A stretch of 7,069 bases of DNA, from assembly GCA_019421315.1 (NCBI GenBank), contig JAHZFN010000280.1, positions 9,000 through 16,068 on the forward strand. Direction: 5' to 3'. Positions 1-6,690 of the stretch are shown here, in pieces. A model generated the notes under the pieces. That model worked only from the letters and a program-made list of their open reading frames with translations, did no database searches and was not told the origin of the DNA. Both the position numbers and the translations under genes were made by a program. The DNA is from Peptococcaceae bacterium. GTDB taxonomy: Bacteria > Bacillota > Dehalobacteriia > UBA4068 > UBA4997. Numbering within the stretch: position 1 is the first letter of the stretch; each line of letters opens with the position of its first letter.

Positions 1-1
1 A

Positions 2-149
2 TTTTTTATCAGCCTCTCTACTCTTTAATCTTCGTATCTCCGTCAGCTAACGCTTGCCAACTCGGCGAAACCTATCAATGCGCTTTTTTATCAGCCTCTC
101 TATTCTTTAAACTCCGTACTTCGGTCAGCTAACGCTTGCCAACTCGGCG
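2..149. repeat. Two-copy tandem repeat, 82-base period
   Basis: Positions 2-67 and 84-149 are near copies: by eye about 60 of 66 positions match, and the period is exactly 82 between conserved blocks (the block starting TCAGCCTCTC is at 9 and 91; the block starting GTCAGCTAACG is at 42 and 124). The intervening 68-83 is not shared. The array may continue left of the window. Read on the minus strand, each copy contains FRRVGKR, a TAG stop, then a Lys/Arg/Glu-rich open stretch ending READKK. Four of the six differences fall in third positions of that frame, but there is no start codon and the period is not a multiple of three, so I do not call it coding. It lies 3' of the TIM-barrel gene. A dispersed intergenic repeat family is the most likely explanation. 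Confidence 0.8.
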
Positions 150-211
150 GAAGATTTTAATACACAGTGCTTTGCCGTCAAAAAAGCAATCAACGCTGTT
201 CACCGCCGCTG

Positions 212-967
212 TTACAGATAACCTCTTTCTGCCAGCCAGATTAAAGAATCTTCGGCTTTCAAATGCTCCAGCGTGATTGTGGCTTGGGGCATTGTCTGCA
301 AAATATGGGGCAGGAATTTTCCCATGTCGATACTGCCCTTGTCCAGGCACCAATGCCAGTCCCAAATCTTGTCGTTGTTGTGCAAATGAATATGCTTGCA
401 ATACGGCGCAAAACATTCTGCCCAGTGATAAATGTCCTCCTCCGAACGGTACAGGGCGTGTCCCGTGTCCAAGCAAAGCCCCACCTGCGGATGGTCGATT
501 TTTTGGCAAAGCTCCGGCAGCAGGTCGGCATGAGGTTCCAGTTGGTTTTCAATAACCAGCTGAAAATCCTGCGGCTTGTCCGCCATAAACTCCTGCCAAA
601 ACTCCACAGAGCGTTCAACAAACCAAATGGGGAAATATACGTCAGGCAAAAAACCCGAATGAACAACCATTTTTTTAATACCGTAAGACGCTGCCAAACG
701 ATAAGCCTGATTTAATCTTTTCATGGCAAATTCCCTTGCCAGAGGGTCGATGGCGGATGGGTGGATTTCATTGAAAGGAGCATGAAAAATAAAACGGTCG
801 GCAACGCTCATGTTGTCCCCGGCGATTTTATCCCAATGAGCAAAATCCGCCTCCATATTGACAGCCGTGCAAAATTCGTTCACTTCAATGCCCAACCCGT
901 ACTTTGCCGCCATGGTCTTGGCGTCCTCCGCAATGGTCGCCACATAAAGCTTTTCTCGTATGTTCAT
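212..967 (-). CDS. TIM-barrel metalloenzyme, sugar phosphate isomerase/epimerase (AP endonuclease 2) family
   Basis: A 251-residue protein of the superfamily shared by endonuclease IV and xylose isomerase-like sugar epimerases. The barrel-end metal ligands are visible in order: His62 (FHAPF), His103 (VVHSG), Glu140 (VIEN), Asp167 and His170 (CLDTGHA), a His192/194/196 cluster (HIHLHNN), Asp203-Trp-His205, and Glu234 (LEH). This resembles the nine-ligand, three-metal set of endonuclease IV, including the Asp-x-His pair, although DxH is also common in isomerase-type members. The protein is shorter than typical endonuclease IV (about 280 residues) and has no signal peptide or membrane segment, so it should be cytoplasmic. 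The start at 967 has an AAGGAAG-type ribosome site about 11 bases upstream. It follows the histidine phosphatase by 44 bases and appears to be the last gene of the run. The family is secure. The substrate is unknown: either a sugar phosphate or damaged DNA is possible. Confidence 0.85.
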   Translation of the reverse strand: MNIREKLYVATIAEDAKTMAAKYGLGIEVNEFCTAVNMEADFAHWDKIAGDNMSVADRFIFHAPFNEIHPSAIDPLAREFAMKRLNQAYRLAASYGIKKMVVHSGFLPDVYFPIWFVERSVEFWQEFMADKPQDFQLVIENQLEPHADLLPELCQKIDHPQVGLCLDTGHALYRSEEDIYHWAECFAPYCKHIHLHNNDKIWDWHWCLDKGSIDMGKFLPHILQTMPQATITLEHLKAEDSLIWLAERGYL

Positions 968-1011
968 TACTTATTGCTTCCTTATGATTATTTATAATTG
1001 CTTTTTATGTG

Positions 1012-1590
1012 TTAAATTTCCGCTGTAATTTGCAGCTTTTCGCCGTCAAAATCGCAGATATAGCCATGACCGTTTTGCACCATGAAATCATAATATTTGC
1101 CGCTGTGCTCGGTCAGCTTGTCCATCAGGCTCATGATGGTGCCGCCGTGAACAACCAAAGCCACCTTTTCGGCGTCCTGCAAATAATCCTCCGCCATAAT
1201 CAGCTTAAATTCGGCAACGCACCTTTTGGCAAATTCCTCTCTGGATTCACCGTTGGGGCATTGCATGGTTCCGTCCTCATTATCAATCCAAGCACGGTAA
1301 CGGGGGTCGTCTTTCAACTCTTCGTAATTCTTGTATTCAAAATCGCCAAAATCCATTTCCCGCAAACCGTCAATAACGATTGGCTTGCTTTCGGGATAAA
1401 TGATTTTCGCCGTTTCGATACAGCGCAGTCTGGAACTGGTAAAAACAATTTCAGCAACAGGATATTCAGAATTTTCCACCTCCTGCCTGCCCAAAGGGGA
1501 AAGGGGCAAATCCGTTTTGCCTAAATAACGACCTTCTTCGTTACCTTTGGTTTTGCCGTGGCGGATTAAAATTACTTGTTGTTTTTTCAT
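1012..1590 (-). CDS. cobC: Histidine phosphatase family protein, probable alpha-ribazole phosphatase (CobC-like)
   Basis: A 192-residue member of the phosphoglycerate mutase-like histidine phosphatases. Arg10-His11-Gly12 (LIRHGKT) carries the phosphate-accepting His. Arg56 (in RLRCIETA) fits the second phosphate-binding Arg, Glu78 (LREMDFGDFE) the general acid, and His148 (VVHGGT) the second catalytic His. The RYLGKTDLPLSPLG stretch and PNGES (112-116) resemble CobC, which dephosphorylates alpha-ribazole phosphate or cobalamin 5'-phosphate. The cobT, cobU and cobS genes upstream support that role, but the family has many substrates, so the symbol is provisional. I chose the ATG at 1590, not 1599: AAGAG at 1600-1604 lies 9 bases from 1590 but directly abuts 1599. 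The gene starts 44 bases after uvrC, across an AT-rich gap, and is probably co-transcribed with it. Confidence 0.8.
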   Translation of the reverse strand: MKKQQVILIRHGKTKGNEEGRYLGKTDLPLSPLGRQEVENSEYPVAEIVFTSSRLRCIETAKIIYPESKPIVIDGLREMDFGDFEYKNYEELKDDPRYRAWIDNEDGTMQCPNGESREEFAKRCVAEFKLIMAEDYLQDAEKVALVVHGGTIMSLMDKLTEHSGKYYDFMVQNGHGYICDFDGEKLQITAEI

Positions 1591-1634
1591 ATCTATCATC
1601 TCTTTTTTTAGTATTTTAATTTTAATATTTTAAT

Positions 1635-3497
1635 TTAATTCTTTTTGTGCAGATAATCGTAGAGATCGGCGGCAACCTTACGGTTCATCCCCGGCGTCAA
1701 GGCTAACTGTTCCTCCGTTGCCTCCATAATGCCGGAAAGGGAGCCGAAAGCCTTCAAAAGCGCCGTTCTTCTGGTAGGTCCGATTCCGGGGATATTATCC
1801 AGGGCACTTTCTTTCTGCCCTTTTTCCCGCAGCCGCCGCTGATATGTTATGCCGAAACGGTGAGCCTCATCGCTCAGCCTTTTCAAAACGTGCAAAGCAG
1901 GGCTTCTTTTGTCCAGCATAATGGGCGTGCTGTCGTGGGGGCGAAAAATTTCGTCCTCTCTTTTGGCAAGGGAAAACACAGGTATATCGATTTGCAGTGT
2001 TTCCATAACATCCACAACCGCCGAAAGCTGCCCCTTGCCGCCGTCGATTAAAATCATATCGGGCCATTGCGCCATCGGAGCTTCTTCGGGCCGCAGTTCG
2101 CCGTTTTTCAGCTTTTCCCGCTCACGGATACCCCTTGCCAGGCGGCGGCTGATGGCTTCCCGCATTGCCAGAAAATCATCACCGTTTGTTGGATTTTTAA
2201 TTCTCATATGGCGGTAAAGGGCTTTGTTAGGCTGACCGCCGCAGAAAGTAACCATGGAATTGACAGTGTAGGTTCCCTGCCAATGGCTGTTGTCGTAACA
2301 TTCAATGCGGTAGGGGATTTTCGGCAAATCCAGCGCCTTTTTCAGCTCCTCCAAAGCTTCGCTTTGGGAAACTTTTTTGTAAACCTGTTCTTCAATTTCC
2401 CTGTCCAAAACAATTTTAGCGTTTTGTTCCACCAAATCCAAAAGCTTACGTTTGTCGCCGATCTGCGGTAAAAACAACTGCACCTTGGCGCCTCGTTTTG
2501 CCGTCAGATAATCGGTCATTTCCGCCATGTCCTCAGGCTCGCAGTTCAGGCAAATTTCAGGCGGCATAAAATCAACGCCGCTGTAATATCCCGAAAGGAA
2601 CGCTGTCATCAGCTGCTCCATGGAGCTGTCGGCGGCATTTTCCAAAAAGAAGTGATCACGCCCCACCACCTTGCCCTCACGCACGAAAAAAACCATGGCG
2701 ACAGCAACATCTTTACTCCGCAAAACAGCCGCCACATCTCGGTTTTCGGTACCGACGTCCATTCTTTGTTCCGTCTGCACCTGCTTAACGGCTTGAATTT
2801 GATCACGGTAACGAGCGGCGTCTTCAAAGCGCATTTCCTCCGACGCCTGCTCCATTTTTTTCTGCAAATCTCTGATGACAGTCCCAGTTTTACCCTCCAA
2901 AAACCAAATAACCTGCTTCACCATTTCGTTGTACCGCTCTTTGTCCACCTTGCCGCTGCAAGGTGCCAGGCATTTTTCGATATGCGCATTCAAGCATGGT
3001 CTTTTGCGGCTGTGGAAAGCGTGGTTGCTGCAGCTGCGCAGTGGGAAAATTTTGCCGATCAGCTGTTGGGTCAGCTTCATGGCAGAGGAAGAAACATACG
3101 GTCCGAAATAACGGTTGCCGTCGTTTTTGGTCTGCCGCACCATCACCAACCGCGGATACTGCTCATTGGTTGTAACCATCAAATACGGATAATGCTTATC
3201 GTCCCGCAGCATGATGTTGTACTTTGGATTGTATTCCTTGATTAAATTACATTCCAAAACCAAGGCTTCCTGCGGGGAAGATACCACAACCCATTCTATG
3301 CTGTCAACAACCTTCATCTGAGCAATGGTTTTGGGGCTTTTGTTGCCGCCCGGCTGAAAATAAGAGCGAACTCGGTTTTTCAAAGAGGTTGCCTTGCCAA
3401 CATAAACCACAATGCCTTTAGCATCACGCATAATATACACGCCCGGGGTATCGGGCAGCTGCTCCAGCTGTTTGTTTAATTTGGGATTCTGCGGCAT
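1635..3497 (-). CDS. uvrC: Excinuclease ABC subunit C (UvrC)
   Basis: A full-length 620-residue UvrC, the dual-incision nuclease that acts with UvrA and UvrB in nucleotide excision repair. In order: GIY-YIG nuclease domain (about 14-95; GVY at 19-21, VYVG at 31-34, Arg42, Glu82) for the 3' incision; four cysteines 156, 168, 176 and 180 with the C-x11-C-x7-C-x3-C spacing of the UvrC iron-sulfur site; a UVR motif (about 205-240) that contacts UvrB; the RNase H-like domain for the 5' incision with Asp402 (CYDNSH), Asp440/441 (GDDF), Asp485 (LIDGGKGQ) and His546 (EAHRF); and a tandem helix-hairpin-helix end (about 565-617; IPGIGPTRR, TPGM) for DNA binding. The start is fixed by AAGGAGG seven bases before the ATG. 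Nothing is missing. The gene lies 75 bases after the short CobU-like gene and before the phosphatase, an uncommon setting for uvrC, whose product is otherwise a general housekeeping protein. Confidence 0.98.
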   Translation of the reverse strand: MPQNPKLNKQLEQLPDTPGVYIMRDAKGIVVYVGKATSLKNRVRSYFQPGGNKSPKTIAQMKVVDSIEWVVVSSPQEALVLECNLIKEYNPKYNIMLRDDKHYPYLMVTTNEQYPRLVMVRQTKNDGNRYFGPYVSSSAMKLTQQLIGKIFPLRSCSNHAFHSRKRPCLNAHIEKCLAPCSGKVDKERYNEMVKQVIWFLEGKTGTVIRDLQKKMEQASEEMRFEDAARYRDQIQAVKQVQTEQRMDVGTENRDVAAVLRSKDVAVAMVFFVREGKVVGRDHFFLENAADSSMEQLMTAFLSGYYSGVDFMPPEICLNCEPEDMAEMTDYLTAKRGAKVQLFLPQIGDKRKLLDLVEQNAKIVLDREIEEQVYKKVSQSEALEELKKALDLPKIPYRIECYDNSHWQGTYTVNSMVTFCGGQPNKALYRHMRIKNPTNGDDFLAMREAISRRLARGIREREKLKNGELRPEEAPMAQWPDMILIDGGKGQLSAVVDVMETLQIDIPVFSLAKREDEIFRPHDSTPIMLDKRSPALHVLKRLSDEAHRFGITYQRRLREKGQKESALDNIPGIGPTRRTALLKAFGSLSGIMEATEEQLALTPGMNRKVAADLYDYLHKKN

Positions 3498-3566
3498 AGC
3501 ACACCTCCTTCTGCTATCCGATTGCTTCTAAATTATCTTGCTTACTTATTCTTACTTATTATATTT

Positions 3567-3593
3567 ATTATATTACTTAATTCGGCTTTCCAA
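3567..3593 (-). promoter_or_regulatory. Possible promoter upstream of uvrC
   Basis: On the minus strand a TATAAT (3567-3572) lies just after the stop codon of the short CobU-like gene, with TTGGAA (3588-3593) upstream at a spacing of 15 bases, shorter than the preferred 17. A second TATAAT overlaps at 3558-3563 but has no matching -35. The surrounding gap is very AT-rich and includes a directly repeated CTTACTTATT (3541-3560, plus strand), so chance matches are likely. It could give uvrC expression independent of the cobamide genes. Confidence 0.25.
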
Positions 3594-3935
3594 TCCTGCC
3601 AAAATGCGGCAGACATAATCAGATTTTGCCGCAATCAGACAAAGACAACGACCGACCTCCTCCCGCCATCTTCTTTGAAAAGCCTCCAATGGCACAATGC
3701 CCAAACCCACCTCGTCGCAGATGATTATAACATCGGGGTTTGCCTCAATCAGATGTTCGGTAAATTCCTGCGGATTTTTATCAGCTCGCAGTAAATCGGC
3801 GATTAAATTATGATAACCGTTGATACATTCGGCAGTCAAAGCCGTTTTTTCATCGCACTTTTGCGGCTCCGCCTTAAATTTTCGGCGGACAAACTCCGTT
3901 TTGCCTTGATAAGCTCCGCCAATAACCAGTTTCAT
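3573..3935 (-). CDS. Short CobU-family P-loop protein (adenosylcobinamide kinase-like)
   Basis: A 120-residue protein related to CobU (usually about 180 residues). The N-terminus has a Walker A loop, GGAYQGKT (6-13). The C-terminal half carries the CobU signature DEVGLGIVPLE (74-84), then an Arg-rich helix (RRWREEVGR) and a final AGLESRIK that match the end of CobU. The segment between, which in CobU holds the RIxxHR motif with the guanylylated His, is absent: residues 20-65 are short and no equivalent His is seen. If active, it is more likely a nucleotide-binding or kinase-only protein than a full kinase/guanylyltransferase. The start at 3935 has GGAGGG upstream. It lies 46 bases after cobS, and a full-length cobU lies before cobS. 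It could be an accessory subunit, a specialised paralog or a reduced duplicate. Both ends look intact, so I do not call it a pseudogene. Confidence 0.82.
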   Translation of the reverse strand: MKLVIGGAYQGKTEFVRRKFKAEPQKCDEKTALTAECINGYHNLIADLLRADKNPQEFTEHLIEANPDVIIICDEVGLGIVPLEAFQRRWREEVGRCLCLIAAKSDYVCRILAGLESRIK

Positions 3936-3981
3936 ATATATGCCCTCCGTTTGGGATTAAATTCTTTTTGCGGTAATCACC

Positions 3982-4746
3982 TCAACCAAAAATACGGCCG
4001 AGAATTACCAGAAAATAAGGAATTGCCAGCTCGCATACCTGCAAGAACCAGCCTGCCATATCTCCCGTCGTGCCACCCAGCTTGGCATATGCCAAATGTC
4101 GGTAAAGCGCCACCGCAAAAACGCAGGCAACAAAGACAAAAGCTGCATTTTGCAGACTTATCAAGCAAAGGCAGCCGAAGCAAACAAGCAAATAAATAAT
4201 GCCGCAAAGGGTTACAGCCGTTTTTTGCGACGATTTGGCAACGGTGTCCAGCATACCCTTGGGTCTGGCGCTTTTGAAATGCACCAGGCAAAGAGAACTT
4301 AAAGCACGGGAAATCACAAAACCAAAGGCCGCACAGGCGGCAATACTGTCTGCCATCTCCGCCATAATGCCGAAATACGCCAAAAGATAGCAGCCGCAGC
4401 CAATTATGGCAAAGGCACCCACATGGGGGTCTTTCAAAATCTGCAGCTTCTTTTCTTTGGGCTGCCAAGAGGAAAAAGCGTCCGTAATATCGCAAAAACC
4501 GTCCATATGAATGCCGCCGCTTACTATTATGGGGATTAAAGCGGCAACCGCAGCTTTGGTTATGGCGTCAAGACACAAATAATCTGCCAAAATCAGCCAG
4601 CCGAACCACAAAGCGCCGATCACAACACCGATTAACGGAAAAAAGCAAACGGCGTATTTCATATTTTTTTCGTCCCATTCGATTTTCGGCATGGGGATTT
4701 TGGAATAAGTTGAAAAGGCGGTAATTAAAGATTTTATAACTGCCAT
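3982..4746 (-). CDS. cobS: Adenosylcobinamide-GDP ribazoletransferase (cobalamin synthase, CobS)
   Basis: A 254-residue integral membrane enzyme that joins adenosylcobinamide-GDP to alpha-ribazole (or its 5'-phosphate), the final joining step of the nucleotide loop. The family signatures are present: GGIHMDGFCDITDAF (77-91) with acidic residues Asp82, Asp86 and Asp89; DPHVGAFAI (106-114); and GGTTGDMAGW (224-233) with Asp229. Several hydrophobic segments (about 31-57, 64-78, 112-128, 134-155, 177-196, 199-215, 236-252) fit the polytopic topology of CobS, and the length is usual. The ATG at 4746 is preceded by AAAGGAGA, which lies inside the end of cobU. The two genes overlap by 13 bases, so translation is probably coupled. 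The short CobU-like gene follows after 46 bases. Confidence 0.97.
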   Translation of the reverse strand: MAVIKSLITAFSTYSKIPMPKIEWDEKNMKYAVCFFPLIGVVIGALWFGWLILADYLCLDAITKAAVAALIPIIVSGGIHMDGFCDITDAFSSWQPKEKKLQILKDPHVGAFAIIGCGCYLLAYFGIMAEMADSIAACAAFGFVISRALSSLCLVHFKSARPKGMLDTVAKSSQKTAVTLCGIIYLLVCFGCLCLISLQNAAFVFVACVFAVALYRHLAYAKLGGTTGDMAGWFLQVCELAIPYFLVILGRIFG

Positions 4747-5270
4747 GGTAAATCTCCTTTGCGGAAAACGGGAATTGCGTAAACGGCCTCAATGAAAACA
4801 TCGGATATTTCTGCCAAAAATTCGTTGATTTTGCCCAGCGTTTTAATATAATCAAGAGTTGTTTGGTCATATGGCAAGCCATCGGCGAAAACCTCGTTGG
4901 TGATAATTATTAAGTTTCGGTTCGCCGCCGCAATGTCTCTGACGGCTTGGCAAATATTTTCTTTTGCCAAAGCAAGACCGCAGCCGTTTTCGGCAAAAAT
5001 TTCATTGGCAGTCAAGTTGGACATACATTCCAGCATAATCGTCGAATCGGGCGGAATTTGGCATTTTTCCAAAGCTACGGACGCCTCAACGGTTATAAAA
5101 TTTTTGTCTGCCCGCATAGCGCGGTGCCTGGCAATTCGCTTTGCCGCCTCTTTGCCGAAAGACTCCATAGTGGCAATGTAATATTTTATCTGCGGCTCCA
5201 GCTTTTGGGAAATTTTTTCACCCATCGCCGATTTGCCGCTGCCGCTGCCGCCGCTTATTGTAATAATCAT
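4734..5270 (-). CDS. cobU: Adenosylcobinamide kinase / adenosylcobinamide-phosphate guanylyltransferase (CobU)
   Basis: A 178-residue CobU, which phosphorylates adenosylcobinamide and then transfers GMP to it, making the CobS substrate. Visible are the Walker A loop GGSGSGKS (7-14), YYIATM (30-35), RIARHRAMRA (45-54) whose His49 aligns with the guanylylated His of the Salmonella enzyme, MLECMSNL (79-86), and ITNEV (123-127). After NEV the usual GxGIVP stretch is replaced by FADGLPYD, and the C-terminal region is more divergent than usual. The start at 5270 is chosen over an in-frame start at 5297 because AGGAAG lies seven bases upstream and because the protein then begins, as CobU does, a few residues before the P-loop. 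It overlaps cobS by 13 bases. Confidence 0.9.
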   Translation of the reverse strand: MIITISGGSGSGKSAMGEKISQKLEPQIKYYIATMESFGKEAAKRIARHRAMRADKNFITVEASVALEKCQIPPDSTIMLECMSNLTANEIFAENGCGLALAKENICQAVRDIAAANRNLIIITNEVFADGLPYDQTTLDYIKTLGKINEFLAEISDVFIEAVYAIPVFRKGDLPWQL

Positions 5271-5277
5271 AATAATG

Positions 5278-5283
5278 CTTCCT
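5278..5283 (-). promoter_or_regulatory. Ribosome binding site that fixes the cobU start
   Basis: AGGAAG on the minus strand, seven bases before the ATG at 5270. It lies downstream of the alternative in-frame start at 5297 and therefore argues for the shorter, 178-residue CobU. Confidence 0.7.
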
Positions 5284-5293
5284 GTTATCAATA

Positions 5294-5482
5294 TCAACTC
5301 TGCAACATCAAATTTATAAATCTCAGAGAAATTACCTCTGCAGTACTGAAAATAACGGCAGCTGCCAAAGCGGTTGTACCTATGATTTCTAACAGGTCAG
5401 AGAGTTCTCGCTGATTTTTAAATTGTTTTATGGTTTTTGGTAATGACCCAAGCAAAATAAAAAAGAAATCCAAAGCAACCAA
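5294..5482 (-). CDS. Possible small two-helix membrane protein (unrecognised)
   Basis: An open frame of about 62 residues fills most of the 271-base gap between cobT and cobU. I do not recognise it. It has two hydrophobic stretches (about residues 2-13, rich in Leu/Phe, and 31-49, rich in Ala/Ile/Val) separated by a charged loop (KTIKQFKNQRELSD), consistent with a two-pass membrane protein. The start is uncertain: there is no ATG at the N-terminus. The frame is open back to a TGA within the end of cobT, and the candidates are a TTG at 5482 or, better placed behind a GAAAGAAG purine run, an ATT at 5494, which is a rare start. It ends 23 bases before cobU. The membrane-like pattern and the position inside an otherwise compact cluster favour a real gene or a decayed one; the weak start argues against. 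Confidence 0.35.
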   Translation of the reverse strand: MVALDFFFILLGSLPKTIKQFKNQRELSDLLEIIGTTALAAAVIFSTAEVISLRFINLMLQS

Positions 5483-5541
5483 TAATATATCAATGTAATT
5501 CAGCTTCTTTCTTTTGCATGCATATTTATATAAATAAAAAT

Positions 5542-6606
5542 TTATTTTGTTTCAAAATGCTGATACGCCTCAATGTTGGAATCAGCGAAAGTGTTATTTT
5601 GACTGTAAACCGCCAGCGCCATATCCAAAAGCGGGAAAAATGCCACGGCTCCCGTGCCTTCGCCCAAGGACATCTCAGCATGGATAATCGGCGTCAGACC
5701 CAGCTCGGCAATGAGCATTTGGCTGGCAGGCTCCTTGCTGATATGAGAAGACATAATATAAGGCTTGACAGCAGGCGCTAAACGGCAGGCAGTCAACGCC
5801 GCCGCATAGGATATAAAGCCGTCCAGAACCACGGGGATACGATGTACCGCACAGCCTATAATGACGCCAACTAATCCTGCTATATCGAATCCGCCCAAAG
5901 CCGCCAAAACACTCAGAGGGTCATCGGGATTAGGCTTATGGAGCTTGATAGCATTCTCAATAACCTGAATTTTTCTTTGAACACCTGCTTTGGAAAGACC
6001 TGCACCCGGTCCCGTAACCTCCGCAACGGGTTTGTTCAGGAACACTGCCGTCAAAACACTGCTGGTAGTAGTGTTGCCGATCCCCATTTCGCCCAAACCG
6101 ATAATTTTATAATCCCGCGCCTTTAAATCAGCAACAATTTCAATACCGACCGCAATGGCATGTTCCGCCTGCTCCACAGTCATGGCAGGCTCTTTGGCGA
6201 AGTTCTTGGTACCTTTGGCAATTTTGCGGTTAATAATGTTGGTGTTGTGCAAATCGGAAGCCACGCCAATATCAACCGTAAAAACATCGGTGTTGGAAAA
6301 TTTTCCCATAACGTTGACATTGGCAATACCTGCCGCCATGTTTTCGGTAACAATAGCAGTAACGCTGTTGTCGGTTTGAGTAACGCCCTCCGCAATAACA
6401 CCGTTGTCGGCACACATGGCGACAACCGCCTTTTTATCCAAATTCACCTGCTCGGTTTCGGCAACAGCCCCAATTTTTATAATAGCTTTTTCCAAAAGCC
6501 CCAGACTGTCCAGCGGCTTTGTGATGTTATCCCAATGCTTTTGGCAAATGCCCGCCCATTCCTTTTTCAAAGGCTGAATTTTGTCAATTTCATCATAAAT
6601 CGTCAT
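5542..6606 (-). CDS. cobT: Nicotinate-nucleotide--dimethylbenzimidazole phosphoribosyltransferase (CobT)
   Basis: A 354-residue cytoplasmic enzyme that transfers phosphoribose from nicotinate mononucleotide to the lower-ligand base (dimethylbenzimidazole or an analogue), giving the alpha-ribazole phosphate used in nucleotide-loop assembly. Family motifs: PLDSLGLLE (31-39), ADNGV (66-70), GLGEMGIGNTTTSS (170-183) with Glu173, TGPGAGL (198-204), and SLGEGTGA (313-320) with Glu316, which aligns with the catalytic Glu317 of the Salmonella enzyme. The length is normal. The segment TQTDNSVTAI (76-85), equivalent to the base-binding stretch, differs from the YPQEVTA form of the enterobacterial protein, so the preferred base cannot be assumed. 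The start at 6606 has AAGGA nine bases upstream. It is the first gene of the minus-strand run, with a promoter at 6691-6719. Confidence 0.97.
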   Translation of the reverse strand: MTIYDEIDKIQPLKKEWAGICQKHWDNITKPLDSLGLLEKAIIKIGAVAETEQVNLDKKAVVAMCADNGVIAEGVTQTDNSVTAIVTENMAAGIANVNVMGKFSNTDVFTVDIGVASDLHNTNIINRKIAKGTKNFAKEPAMTVEQAEHAIAVGIEIVADLKARDYKIIGLGEMGIGNTTTSSVLTAVFLNKPVAEVTGPGAGLSKAGVQRKIQVIENAIKLHKPNPDDPLSVLAALGGFDIAGLVGVIIGCAVHRIPVVLDGFISYAAALTACRLAPAVKPYIMSSHISKEPASQMLIAELGLTPIIHAEMSLGEGTGAVAFFPLLDMALAVYSQNNTFADSNIEAYQHFETK

Positions 6607-6690
6607 AGTCCATTCCTTGCTGTCAGTTAAATATTTTTCAAGTCAATTTTTAAGATAAACAGCCTCAGCAGTTCCTTTATATACATATTT

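Noticed and set aside
2..149. CRISPR array
   Set aside because: Only two units, repeat longer than 60 bases with several mismatches, a 16-base interval and no cas genes.
168..188. Terminator hairpin after the TIM-barrel gene
   Set aside because: TGCTTT and AAAGCA can pair, but the stem is AT-rich, the T's are within the stem and loop, and no T-run follows.
263..715. Plus-strand frame of 150 codons opposite the TIM-barrel gene
   Set aside because: It is the antisense of a well-supported gene with all its catalytic motifs, and shows no domain of its own.
2652..3245. Plus-strand frame of 197 codons opposite uvrC
   Set aside because: It is antisense to conserved UvrC domains, is His/Phe-rich as expected from complementing coding sequence, and has no recognisable motif.
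5324..5340. Hairpin (CAGAG/CTCTG) upstream of cobU
   Set aside because: A five-base stem without a T-tract; likely chance, and it falls inside the possible small membrane frame.
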